Part shown: piece after piece, positions 19,462 to 27,214 of the stretch
How positions within the stretch are numbered: the stretch's first letter is position 1
Layout of the letters: each line of letters starts with the position of its first letter
From: a virus
Reading direction: 5' to 3' (one strand)
DNA length: 33,154 bases
IMG/VR virus record: IMGVR_UViG_3300020203_000057
Location: 1-33,154 of that record
Position numbers and translations under genes: made by a program
Notes under the pieces: model-generated
Database searches by the model: none
Seen by the model: only the letters and a program-made list of their open reading frames with translations
What the model was told of the DNA's origin: nothing

Positions 19462-20700
19462 TTAGAAGATGAACAGGCCGGGACCGTCGAACGTGCCGAA
19501 TGTTACGTCATCGAACACGAACGGGGTGGAGTTGTCGACGACGGACACCCCGAGCGTCAACGACTGAGCGAACACCGAGATGGTGTGCGTCAACGACTCG
19601 ACCGCCAACGTGACTGTGACCGCAGCGCCGACACTGTTCGGTGTGAAGATCATTGTCACCCGGTCGCCGAGCTCGATACCGAGCAGCGCCTGCGTCAAAG
19701 CAAGCGGCAACGGTGCAAGATTCACGACGACGTCGCTGACCCGGTTGCGTGATTCGCTGTAGATCGCGAGCAACCAGTCGGCCATTGCCAGTGAGGCTGC
19801 ATCGTCGATCAGCAGCAGCCCGCTACGCGACAACGTGCGCACACCGCCCTGCGCCAGGATCACCGCTGTCGCCAGCGCAGCCGACTGAGCGATCCCGCCG
19901 ACCCGGTCGACGGTCACACGGTTGTACTGATCACGGATCGTGTTCGACCGGGCCACTCGCGCCGGTTCGACATCCAACGCCAACGTCGGAGCGTCCATGA
20001 TCCGCACCGTGATCGGAGTCAGCGCAGCCGACACACGATCCTGGAACACCAACACATCGACACGCGAAGCGAACAGCCGACCCATGTCCGACGCTGCTAC
20101 CAACTGCAGATAGTTGACCGTCGACGAGCCGTGGCTCACGTTGTCGCCCTGCAACACCGACACCCCTGCACCAATGCTGCGTTGCGCTGCCGGCAGGTCC
20201 ACCTCGGCCCGGTTCAGCACGGCGTTGATGCGCGCGCCTGGTAGCTGCGACGTTGTCGTCCACGCGTTCATCGGTCGACGCCCGAGTGGGCCGAGCAGAT
20301 CCTCCAACGTCACCACCACATCGGTGTACGCGAACGACGTCTCATCCGACATCTGATACCCGGTCGTCGACCCGGTGAAGATCGTCACCCCATGCGACTG
20401 GATGATGAACTGCCTCCCCGGGCCCAGCTCGCCGGCGTACGGCGACGACACGTTCGACGCATCGAAACGCCGGTCGGGGTCTTCGAGTGTGATCGTGGCC
20501 TGCCCCGCCGAGAAGTCGTCGAGAGCGTTCGAGCGGCCGCGCCGGATCGACAGGGTCCCCTTCGTGAACGTCGACAGGTCCGTGGTCGCTGAGCCGGCGA
20601 ACAGGCCACCGTCGAAGATCCCGGTCGGCCCGTCGAAGATGAAGTCGGCCGACAGCGGGTTCGTGAACTGTGCGAGGACGGTGACGTCGGGCAGCGCCAT
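19462..20700 (-). CDS. Minor tail protein (baseplate-type)
   Basis: 412 residues, ATG at 20700 in TGATG with the tape-measure stop. The N-terminal part has R-R-G-R-S-N-A-L-D-D-F then D-R-R-F-D-A-S-N and S-P-Y-A-G-E-L-G-P-G-R. This is the 'GR...LD.F.aG...L.d.DRRFD..N..SPY...l.PG' pattern of actinophage minor tail proteins that follow the tape measure. It probably caps the tail tube and joins the fibres. Confidence 0.75.
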   Translation of the reverse strand: MALPDVTVLAQFTNPLSADFIFDGPTGIFDGGLFAGSATTDLSTFTKGTLSIRRGRSNALDDFSAGQATITLEDPDRRFDASNVSSPYAGELGPGRQFIIQSHGVTIFTGSTTGYQMSDETSFAYTDVVVTLEDLLGPLGRRPMNAWTTTSQLPGARINAVLNRAEVDLPAAQRSIGAGVSVLQGDNVSHGSSTVNYLQLVAASDMGRLFASRVDVLVFQDRVSAALTPITVRIMDAPTLALDVEPARVARSNTIRDQYNRVTVDRVGGIAQSAALATAVILAQGGVRTLSRSGLLLIDDAASLAMADWLLAIYSESRNRVSDVVVNLAPLPLALTQALLGIELGDRVTMIFTPNSVGAAVTVTLAVESLTHTISVFAQSLTLGVSVVDNSTPFVFDDVTFGTFDGPGLFIF

Positions 20701-22583
20701 CAGCTCGGGACCAGGCTGCTGCGCCAGTTCGTGCCGTTCGAGCGTTCCGATTCGCGGATCAGTTCGATCAGCTCACGACCGAGCTCCACCCGGTTCGTGC
20801 CCGGTGTCGCCATCACGTTGATGTTGTACGTGTTCCCACCCGAGCCGGCGAGCGCGCTGGTCTGGCCTGCGGTCAGCACGTTCTCGCCTTTCTGCAGGAC
20901 CGCCGCGACCTCGTCGTTGCCCATCCCAGCGAACGACATCCCACCGACCTGACCACCCGAGTGAAACCGCACCGGGGCGATGTCCGGGACACCGATCGTG
21001 AACCCGCCGATCGTCTGACCGAACGCCGACACACCCGGCACCTTGAACTCCAACCGGTTCCACACACCGATGACCGAGTTGATGACCGAGCCGAACGCCG
21101 ACTTGATGCCGTCCCACATCCCCGAGAAGATCCCCGACATGCGACCCTTCAACCCGGTAGCGAACCCGACGACATCATCAATCTTCTCCGACACCCAATC
21201 CTTCGCCGCCGTGATGCCGGTCTCGATTCCCCTGAACAGGCCCGACACCGTCGCCGAGATCCGACCAGGGATGCCGGTCACGAACCCGACGATCTCGCTG
21301 ATCTTGCCGCCGACGTCCGACGCCACCTCTGCGATGGTCCCAGCGATCGACACGAGCACCGGGATCACGCGGTCCCGGACGAACGACCACACAGCCTGCA
21401 TCGCCGGGATGACCACATCCATCAGCGTCGCGCGGAGTATCCCGAACCACCTCACCAACAGCGCCAGGTAGACCTCGGCCACCTGCTGCAGTATCGGCAC
21501 GATGTTGTTCGAGATGAACTGCCACAACTGCTGGAACGCCGGCACGAGGCTGCCGGTGATGAAGTCGCGCACCTTGTTCACAGCGTTACGGAACACGTCG
21601 AAGTTCTGGTACGCGTAGATCACACCGGCGACGAGTGCAGCCACGGCAACACCGATAGCGATGAACGGTGCCGCCGCCGCCAGCGTTGCCACCGCAGCAG
21701 CACCAGCCGCGACGGTCCACGCCACGAACGCCGGCACCAACGTGACACCGATCGCGAGCGCAACAGCGGCAAGCCCGACGCCGAGCGCGATGAAGTACTC
21801 ACGGTTTTCTGAAATGAACTCGCCGGCCGTCCTCAACGCTGACGGCAGTCGCGTGCCGAGGAAGTCGGCGACCTGCTGCACCACCGGGATCACCGCCTGC
21901 ATCGCCGGGATCAGGAACCCGCCGATCGTCTCGGTCAGCTCGCCGAGCGATTCCTTCATGCGGGCGGTCTTGCCTTCGGAGGTGTTCGCGAACTCGTCGG
22001 CCAGCCCTGCGGTCTTGCCTCGGACGATCTCCAACGCCTCAGCCGACGAACCGGCCCCGTCGATCAGCGACCCGTACTCGGGCAGCAGCTTCTTCAACGC
22101 TGTCGCCTGACCCTCGTTGGCTTTCGTGACAGCCTTCATCGCCGTCTCCAACGGGACACCCGCCTTGCGTGCGATGTCCATCGCGAGGGCGACGTCCTCG
22201 TTGGCTTTCACCATGTCGCCCGATGAGTTGAACGCCGTCACGTAGCTGTTGCGCAGCTCGTTGTCGTTGAAGCCCTTCAAGCGTTGCCCGGCCGAGATCT
22301 GTTCGTTCATCGACTCGACGACCTGATCGGATGCGCCAGCCATCTTCAACTGTGACTCGAACAGGATCTGCGCCGAGTCGTCAGCAGCAGCCGCAGCAGT
22401 CCAGTCACCGATTGCCCGCACTGCCATCCCGGCGCCGACTGCGATACCGGCACCCAACGCCAGGCCGGCGCCGGACACGACCGACGACATCTTGCCCGAC
22501 GACGTCTCGACCTCACCGAACGCACGCGACACACCTCTCGTGTCGCCGACGACTTCGATGCTCAGCTTGCGGGTTCCGGTCAT
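20700..22583 (-). CDS. Tape measure protein
   Basis: 627 residues. The N-terminal ~250 residues are helical and Ala/Ser/Gly-rich, with E-V-V-G-D-T-R-G-V-S-R-A-F near the start. A long hydrophobic stretch near 262-330 (A-L-G-V-G-L-A-A-V-A-L-A then A-F-V-A-W-T) could enter the host membrane, and further amphipathic repeats follow. The position right after the frameshifted chaperone genes is diagnostic. ATG at 22583 overlaps the chaperone frame's stop (ATGA). At about 0.15 nm per residue, the tail would be roughly 95 nm. Confidence 0.85.
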   Translation of the reverse strand: MTGTRKLSIEVVGDTRGVSRAFGEVETSSGKMSSVVSGAGLALGAGIAVGAGMAVRAIGDWTAAAAADDSAQILFESQLKMAGASDQVVESMNEQISAGQRLKGFNDNELRNSYVTAFNSSGDMVKANEDVALAMDIARKAGVPLETAMKAVTKANEGQATALKKLLPEYGSLIDGAGSSAEALEIVRGKTAGLADEFANTSEGKTARMKESLGELTETIGGFLIPAMQAVIPVVQQVADFLGTRLPSALRTAGEFISENREYFIALGVGLAAVALAIGVTLVPAFVAWTVAAGAAAVATLAAAAPFIAIGVAVAALVAGVIYAYQNFDVFRNAVNKVRDFITGSLVPAFQQLWQFISNNIVPILQQVAEVYLALLVRWFGILRATLMDVVIPAMQAVWSFVRDRVIPVLVSIAGTIAEVASDVGGKISEIVGFVTGIPGRISATVSGLFRGIETGITAAKDWVSEKIDDVVGFATGLKGRMSGIFSGMWDGIKSAFGSVINSVIGVWNRLEFKVPGVSAFGQTIGGFTIGVPDIAPVRFHSGGQVGGMSFAGMGNDEVAAVLQKGENVLTAGQTSALAGSGGNTYNINVMATPGTNRVELGRELIELIRESERSNGTNWRSSLVPS

Positions 22584-23058
22584 CGCTTCTCCTGCGCTGC
22601 GTTGTAAGCGTCGAGCTGTCGCAGATATTGGTTCAGCTCGTCGAGCGTGAGGTTAGCGCAGTCCCATGGTCGCAGACCGTAGAAACGGGTCAGCGACGGC
22701 CACGAACGCAGCAGCCGTCGCCGGATCAGTTTGGGTCTGATTCGTCCCGGTCGCCAGGCTCGACGACGGTGGGGTCCTGCATGTCACCGAACGTGATCGA
22801 CTCGCACACCTCGTCGTAAGTGAGCGCCAGGTCGTCTCGCTGCATGACGACCCAGATCGAACCGGCCAGCATGTCGGTCTGGTCGGGTTCGTAACCGAGC
22901 TTCGCCATCTCGATCTTGATGCGTCGGCGTTCCATCAGTGTCAGCGTCGACGGGTCCACGACCACATCGATCGGTGTGTTCCCGCCGATCGACACACGGA
23001 TCACCAGCGTGTCACCGGTCTGCGATTGAATCCCTGAGCGTTCTCTCCCCGTTGACAT
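22580..23058 (-). CDS. Tail assembly chaperone, long form made by -1 frameshift
   Basis: The ribosome would read 110 codons from 23058, slip back one base on C-CCA-AAC (22735-22729) and continue for 49 codons to the stop at 22582-22580. The added part includes R-S-W-P-S-L-T-R-F-Y-G-L and P-W-D-C-A-N-L-T-L-D-E-L, typical of the second (gpT-like) chaperone segment that bridges to the tail tube. The total is 159 residues. The stop overlaps the tape-measure ATG. Phages of this type need a fixed ratio of short to long form to build the tail. Confidence 0.8.
22726..23058 (-). CDS. Tail assembly chaperone, short form
   Basis: 110 residues, ATG at 23058. It is acidic toward the C-terminus (E-P-G-D-R-D-E-S-D-P-N) with a beta-type N-terminus (G-D-T-L-V-I-R-V-S-I-G-G) and a helix (MERRRIKIEMAKLG). 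It corresponds to lambda gpG and is thought to coat the tape measure during assembly. It terminates one codon after the slippery site when no shift occurs. Confidence 0.8.
   Translation of the reverse strand: MSTGRERSGIQSQTGDTLVIRVSIGGNTPIDVVVDPSTLTLMERRRIKIEMAKLGYEPDQTDMLAGSIWVVMQRDDLALTYDEVCESITFGDMQDPTVVEPGDRDESDPN
22729..22735 (-). promoter_or_regulatory. Programmed -1 frameshift slippery site
   Basis: The minus strand reads C-CCA-AAC-TGA: the heptamer CCCAAAC has the X-XXY-YYZ form with the in-frame codons CCA and AAC, which re-pair as CCC and AAA after a -1 slip. The zero-frame stop TGA follows immediately. The -1 frame is open from 22783 to 22580. Confidence 0.85.
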
Positions 23059-23068
23059 GAAACCGATG

Positions 23069-23497
23069 CTAGTCAGGGAACGCGCGACGGGTGATCTTCT
23101 CGATCTCCTCGCCGTACATCTCAACGATCTCGTCTTCCATCGAACGGATCGCCGGGAACAGGAAGTAGCCGGCGCTGCGGCCGTTGCCCTGCCACGCCGG
23201 GAACTGCGGGAACTGTATTGAACCGAACTCGGCGCCACCGAAGAACGGGACCTTCGCGCCGCCACCGGACACCACCGACTTCGCAGCCTGCCGACCGGCC
23301 TTCAACGACTGCGCCGCCGCGGACTGCTGCCGGGTCGACGCACGACGCTGAGCGTGCTGGACGACCTTCGAAGCGATCTTGAAGTTGAGGTCCTTCAACG
23401 CGTCGATCAGGCCGGCGTCGTCGAGCTTCTTCAATTCCTTACGCAGATCGTCCAGCCCGTCGATGCGGACAGCACCCGACTTCAGAGTTGAAGCCAT
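23069..23497 (-). CDS. HK97 gp10-like neck/tail completion protein
   Basis: 142 residues, ATG at 23497. G-L-D-D-L-R-K-E-L-K-K-L near 14-25 and a basic middle (R-R-A-S-T-R) lead to an aromatic, Gly-rich half (G-S-I-Q-F-P-Q-F-P-A-W, G-Y-F-L-F-P-A-I) and a C-terminal helix. This profile and its position between tail tube and chaperone fit the HK97-gp10/putative tail-completion family. Confidence 0.75.
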   Translation of the reverse strand: MASTLKSGAVRIDGLDDLRKELKKLDDAGLIDALKDLNFKIASKVVQHAQRRASTRQQSAAAQSLKAGRQAAKSVVSGGGAKVPFFGGAEFGSIQFPQFPAWQGNGRSAGYFLFPAIRSMEDEIVEMYGEEIEKITRRAFPD

Positions 23498-23500
23498 CGC

Positions 23501-24478
23501 TCAGATCGCGCTGTCGGTGGTCCTGTAGGTGATCGTGATCGGGCTACCGGTGTCCGACAGAGCGACACCCGACATTGCGTCCATCAGACCTGCGGGGCCT
23601 TCGATGTCGAACTTGCACGCATCGAACCGAGCCAGAGGCAACGTCACAGTGACCTGCGGGAGCGTGGTGCCACCGTGCGCCACTGGACCGTTGAACGTCG
23701 CCACGATCGCAGCGAGAGCACCGACACGGGTCGCTGAGCGGTACCGGTCGAAGTTCGTCAGCGCCGTGTGTTCGGCAACGGCCGACCACGAGTACGTCCG
23801 CATCGCGTTCTCGGTCGGTTCCTTCTTCAACGCGGAGCCACGCAGGAACCGACGCTCGACGTCGAGACCCAGATCGGCGCCCACCTTGAAGTTCTTCAAC
23901 TCGACCGCACCAGCAGCGAACGTCATCGACGCACCAGCGAACGAGAACACCCGATAGTCGGACGGGTACGACGCCGACGCGAGACCGGTCGAAGTGTCCT
24001 CGTCCTCGGCGTCGATGTCACCGGAGAACACGAGCACACCGTCGACGTCGCAGGCCAGTTCCCACTTGGTCAGCTTGCACCCGTGATAGGTGTGCGCCTG
24101 GGCGGTGCCGGCCGGGTGGAACGGCTTGTTCACCTGAGCGGTGAAGAAGTCGCCGAGCAACGTGCCTTCGGTGCCGGTGTGCGTGTAGTTCGAGTCGACG
24201 ACGGTGCCGGAGGCGACGGTGCCGAGCATGTGCTTCAACCAGAACCCGAAGCCCTTCGTCGGGACGTCCAGCTCGAACGAGCCGCCCGCGCCTTTCGTGT
24301 ACGGCTCGAACCGGTCAGCGCGCGCCGTGCGCGTACCCGACCGCATACCGACAGACTCGACGCGTGCCTGGTCGAGAGCGACCGACCACTTGTTGAACTC
24401 GAAGAACCGGGTGACCGTCACCGGGGTGCCGTACGTGACCTCGTCCACGACACCGAGCTGTGTGTTCATCGTCGTCAT
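23501..24478 (-). CDS. Major tail (tube) protein
   Basis: 325 residues, ATG at 24478 overlapping the upstream stop (ATGA); an alternative ATG lies three codons on. It begins T-T-M-N-T-Q-L-G-V-V-D-E-V-T-Y-G-T-P, typical of actinophage tail-tube proteins, and is beta-rich throughout, with a terminal Ser/Ile-rich end (S-P-I-T-I-T-Y-R-T-T-D). It would form the tube through which DNA passes. Position upstream of the chaperones supports it. Confidence 0.85.
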   Translation of the reverse strand: MTTMNTQLGVVDEVTYGTPVTVTRFFEFNKWSVALDQARVESVGMRSGTRTARADRFEPYTKGAGGSFELDVPTKGFGFWLKHMLGTVASGTVVDSNYTHTGTEGTLLGDFFTAQVNKPFHPAGTAQAHTYHGCKLTKWELACDVDGVLVFSGDIDAEDEDTSTGLASASYPSDYRVFSFAGASMTFAAGAVELKNFKVGADLGLDVERRFLRGSALKKEPTENAMRTYSWSAVAEHTALTNFDRYRSATRVGALAAIVATFNGPVAHGGTTLPQVTVTLPLARFDACKFDIEGPAGLMDAMSGVALSDTGSPITITYRTTDSAI

Positions 24479-24762
24479 GACTCGTCACCCTTCTTGGTCT
24501 TTTCGGCGGGTACCAGTTCCCAGCAGTCTTGTGCGAGCAGACCGTCACCGGTGTCGAGTCCGATGATCTCGTCGCGCAACGCAACAGCCAGGTTGTGGTC
24601 GAGCGCACCGATCGCATCGCGTAGCTCGGTGTGAGCGACAGCGACTCGAGGGTCAGGTACTCGGCCGGCGAGTTCGGACGGCACCGAAACCGTCACGCCC
24701 CGAGTGAACACTTGGGCGCCGACTTCGACGGCATCGGATGGGCCGATGTAACGAACGTTCAT
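24475..24762 (-). CDS. Small tail-region protein, unknown
   Basis: 95 residues, ATG at 24762 with GGGAGCGACC upstream. It has M-N-V-R-Y-I-G-P-S-D-A-V-E-V and, after a helical middle, an acidic/Lys C-terminus. Small proteins of this form often precede the tail tube in actinophages; a role at the head-tail junction is inferred. Confidence 0.6.
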   Translation of the reverse strand: MNVRYIGPSDAVEVGAQVFTRGVTVSVPSELAGRVPDPRVAVAHTELRDAIGALDHNLAVALRDEIIGLDTGDGLLAQDCWELVPAEKTKKGDES

Positions 24763-24772
24763 GGTCGCTCCC

Positions 24773-25273
24773 TCATGTGATGAACCTGGTCTCGAACTCT
24801 ATCCGTAGCGTTCGCCGGCAGCCGACACCCTGATCGGTCACACCACGCTCGACGTCGCCGCCACGCACGAACGCATGATCCACGATCGCCGGCTGCTGCA
24901 ACGCTGACGGATGCGTCGCGATGTCGAGGTCGATGATCTGCTCGATGTCGTGCACGAACTGATCGGCCTGCTGCTGCAACGGTGACGTCACCTCGTCGGT
25001 CTTGCCGACAAGCACGCACGAAATGACGATCTCGAACAGTGACGTCACCTGACGGCGGCGCACGTTCGCACGCAGCGAATGCGTCTGATAGCTGTCGGTG
25101 ATGTTCCCGAACCACACGACCGCCGACCCTGCGAACCTGTCGGACGGTTCACCGTAGAACACCGGGACCGCGACAGCGATCTGGCCGGCGACCGGTTGCG
25201 GCTGCACCGGCATCAACGGACGCAGCCACGCCGCGTAGGTCGCCATCACTTCGAACGTCGGGTTGCCTGCCAT
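24773..25273 (-). CDS. Tail terminator-like protein
   Basis: 166 residues, ATG at 25273 in TGATG with the connector stop. Beta strands alternate with helices (A-V-A-V-P-V-F-Y-G-E-P, L-F-E-I-V-I-S-C-V-L-V-G), ending C-R-R-T-L-R-I-E-F-E-T-R, as in tail-terminator/neck proteins. It lies between the connector and the tail tube, the usual place for the protein that stops tube growth and joins the head. Confidence 0.6.
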   Translation of the reverse strand: MAGNPTFEVMATYAAWLRPLMPVQPQPVAGQIAVAVPVFYGEPSDRFAGSAVVWFGNITDSYQTHSLRANVRRRQVTSLFEIVISCVLVGKTDEVTSPLQQQADQFVHDIEQIIDLDIATHPSALQQPAIVDHAFVRGGDVERGVTDQGVGCRRTLRIEFETRFIT

Positions 25274-26130
25274 CAGCCGACCTCGCCGATGCGGTGATCA
25301 TGCGCACGAATCGCCGAGTCGACGAAGTCGAGACCGGTCGGATGATCAAGACCCGGGAACGAGAACTGTTGCACGACACCGAGATCGTTCGTCGCTGACC
25401 GTGTGCGCTCCGACAGACCCGACGCCCCACGCAGCAGCACATCGGCAGCAGCGAGCAGCGCAGCACGACGCAGCGTCTCGGGTGGCTGGTCGTAGCCGTG
25501 CGTGTAGCCGATCTCGCACTGGCCGTACCAGCCGACGTCATGCACGACACCTGCGACCCGATCGAGTCGCGTGTTCGAGATGTCGACGACCGAGCCGGCG
25601 TTGACCGTCGCGTACCGCAGAGCGATCACCGGGCGACAGGTGAGCACGTGCGTCATCGACAGGTTCGTGCGGTACCAGGCGTCGACGTCGTAGCGAGGGT
25701 TCCATGCTGCACCGGTCTGGTGCTCGATCATGTTCGTCGCCCACTCGCGCGCCTGCAACCGGACCGGTGTCGTGAACGCTGCGACGCCGGCCATCTCAGC
25801 GAGTTCGTCGGTGGAGAACATGAACCCGCCAACGATGCGTGCGTAGCTCGACGCTCTGAACACGCCCGCATCAAACCAGTCGACACGCCACACGTTCAAC
25901 GTCGCGCATTCTGCAGTCGTCAACGCCAGCGTGTACGCACCGGCACCCGACGAGGCCGCGGCTCGGTTCGCTGCACCCGAGAGCACGCCGGCCGCATCGA
26001 ACAGCGACGCCGTGACCGAGCCGGCAGCGTTGGCTGCGACGCCGTCCTGGTCGCGCAGCGTGCCGCGAGCGACAGCACCAACAGATCCGAGTAGGACCCG
26101 CTGAGCGTTCGCTCGCGGCAACGTCGTCAC
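25273..26130 (-). CDS. Head-tail connector/adaptor protein
   Basis: 285 residues, ATG at 26130. The N-terminal ~100 residues form a beta-type domain (V-T-A-S-L-F-D-A-A-G, A-Y-T-L-A-L-T-T). The C-terminal part is helical (F-S-T-D-E-L-A-E-M-A, R-R-A-A-L-L-A-A-A-D-V-L), like gp6/gp15-type connectors. The order after the capsid genes supports a head-completion role. Confidence 0.65.
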   Translation of the reverse strand: MTTLPRANAQRVLLGSVGAVARGTLRDQDGVAANAAGSVTASLFDAAGVLSGAANRAAASSGAGAYTLALTTAECATLNVWRVDWFDAGVFRASSYARIVGGFMFSTDELAEMAGVAAFTTPVRLQAREWATNMIEHQTGAAWNPRYDVDAWYRTNLSMTHVLTCRPVIALRYATVNAGSVVDISNTRLDRVAGVVHDVGWYGQCEIGYTHGYDQPPETLRRAALLAAADVLLRGASGLSERTRSATNDLGVVQQFSFPGLDHPTGLDFVDSAIRAHDHRIGEVG

Positions 26131-26136
26131 GGCTGC

Positions 26137-26589
26137 TTACTTCTTCGCCGGGGGACGCGAAGCCGTGCGCTTCGCCGGACGACTCGCCGGGGAGGTCTTC
26201 ACGGTGGCCGTCTCGACTCCGGTGAGATCCTGCGCGGTGTTCTCGACGTCGTCGATCACGATGCCATCCTTCCCGAGTTGCGCTTCCCAGTACTCCAACT
26301 GGTCGTCGACTTCGCCGACCCGATCATCCTTACCGGTCGACGCGTACCCTGCCCGCTCATCTCGGAGCGAACCGATGATGGCCACGATCTTGCGAACATG
26401 ATCCGGCTGAGCCAACGACTGGCCACCAGCAGCAGCCAAATTGACTGCTGCACCCTGCTCGGCGTCGAGTCGTGCCCGCCACACACCGATCTGCTTGTCG
26501 ACCTCGGCGACCCGGTCAGCCCGATCATGGGTGACGTAGCCGGCACGCTCCGATTCGAGCGCCTCGATCATCACTGCCGCGCTGGTCAT
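26137..26589 (-). CDS. Capsid-associated protein with internal duplication
   Basis: 150 residues, ATG at 26589 overlapping the upstream stop. Two repeats are visible: E-S-E-R-A-G-Y-V-T-H-D-R-A-D-R-V-A-E-V-D (about 12-31) and R-D-E-R-A-G-Y-A-S-T-G-K-D-D-R-V-G-E-V-D (about 76-95), each followed by a helix ending W-x-A-R/Q-L. Each unit reads like a helical hairpin. The C-terminus is Lys/Arg/Pro-rich. Such proteins are frequent just after the major capsid in actinophages; function unknown. Confidence 0.65.
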   Translation of the reverse strand: MTSAAVMIEALESERAGYVTHDRADRVAEVDKQIGVWRARLDAEQGAAVNLAAAGGQSLAQPDHVRKIVAIIGSLRDERAGYASTGKDDRVGEVDDQLEYWEAQLGKDGIVIDDVENTAQDLTGVETATVKTSPASRPAKRTASRPPAKK

Positions 26590-27176
26590 GACCCGGTCAA
26601 CGCGTAGTAGGGGACCGTGGCAACCGTTGTCGGCGTCGCGATGGTCGCCGGTGCGGTGGCAGCCACCGCTGAGCCGTGGGTCTGGGCCAAGATCCGAGGT
26701 GCCGATGGTGCCGTCAACCCGAGAGCGCCAGAGACCACAGCGTTACCGACCGTCGCCCCTCGCAGTGTCGGCACCGTGCCGGCAGTGAACGAGATCGCGA
26801 CGAACACGCCGGACAGACTTGACGCCTGACCGCTGATCACGATCGGTGTGGTCAACGCAACAGTGAACGCCGTGTTCGCTGCCCGTGCCGTCGTCGCGAA
26901 GTCTGCGGTCTGGCCGAGCAGTGCGCCTGCCGAGGAGTAGATCGCAGCGAACCCTGCGGTCGGAGTCGCAGCAGCGGTGGCACCGGTCACGAACGTGATG
27001 TTCGAGATGACGTCACTCGGCTGCACTGGGACGAACGTCGAGTGAACCTTACCCGTCGTCGCGATCGCAGTGTCGGCGGCCGCTGCGTAGCGGGGTATCG
27101 ACTCGGCGAACGTGGCGTTCGTTGGCCCACCCTGACGGATGTGGTCCTCGTTGAATGTGGTGAATTGTCGGGTCAT
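26586..27176 (-). CDS. Structural protein, probable capsid decoration type
   Basis: 196 residues, ATG at 27176 with GAAAGGA upstream. The first ~25 residues are variable; the rest is Ala/Thr/Val-rich beta sequence (A-G-F-A-A-I-Y-S-S-A-G-A-L-L-G-Q-T-A-D-F) resembling surface-exposed structural proteins of phages. Encoded directly after the major capsid protein, it may decorate the head. Function inferred. Confidence 0.55.
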   Translation of the reverse strand: MTRQFTTFNEDHIRQGGPTNATFAESIPRYAAAADTAIATTGKVHSTFVPVQPSDVISNITFVTGATAAATPTAGFAAIYSSAGALLGQTADFATTARAANTAFTVALTTPIVISGQASSLSGVFVAISFTAGTVPTLRGATVGNAVVSGALGLTAPSAPRILAQTHGSAVAATAPATIATPTTVATVPYYALTGS

Positions 27177-27214
27177 GATGATTCCTTTCGAAGATGCTCA
27201 GGCTGGATTGATGC

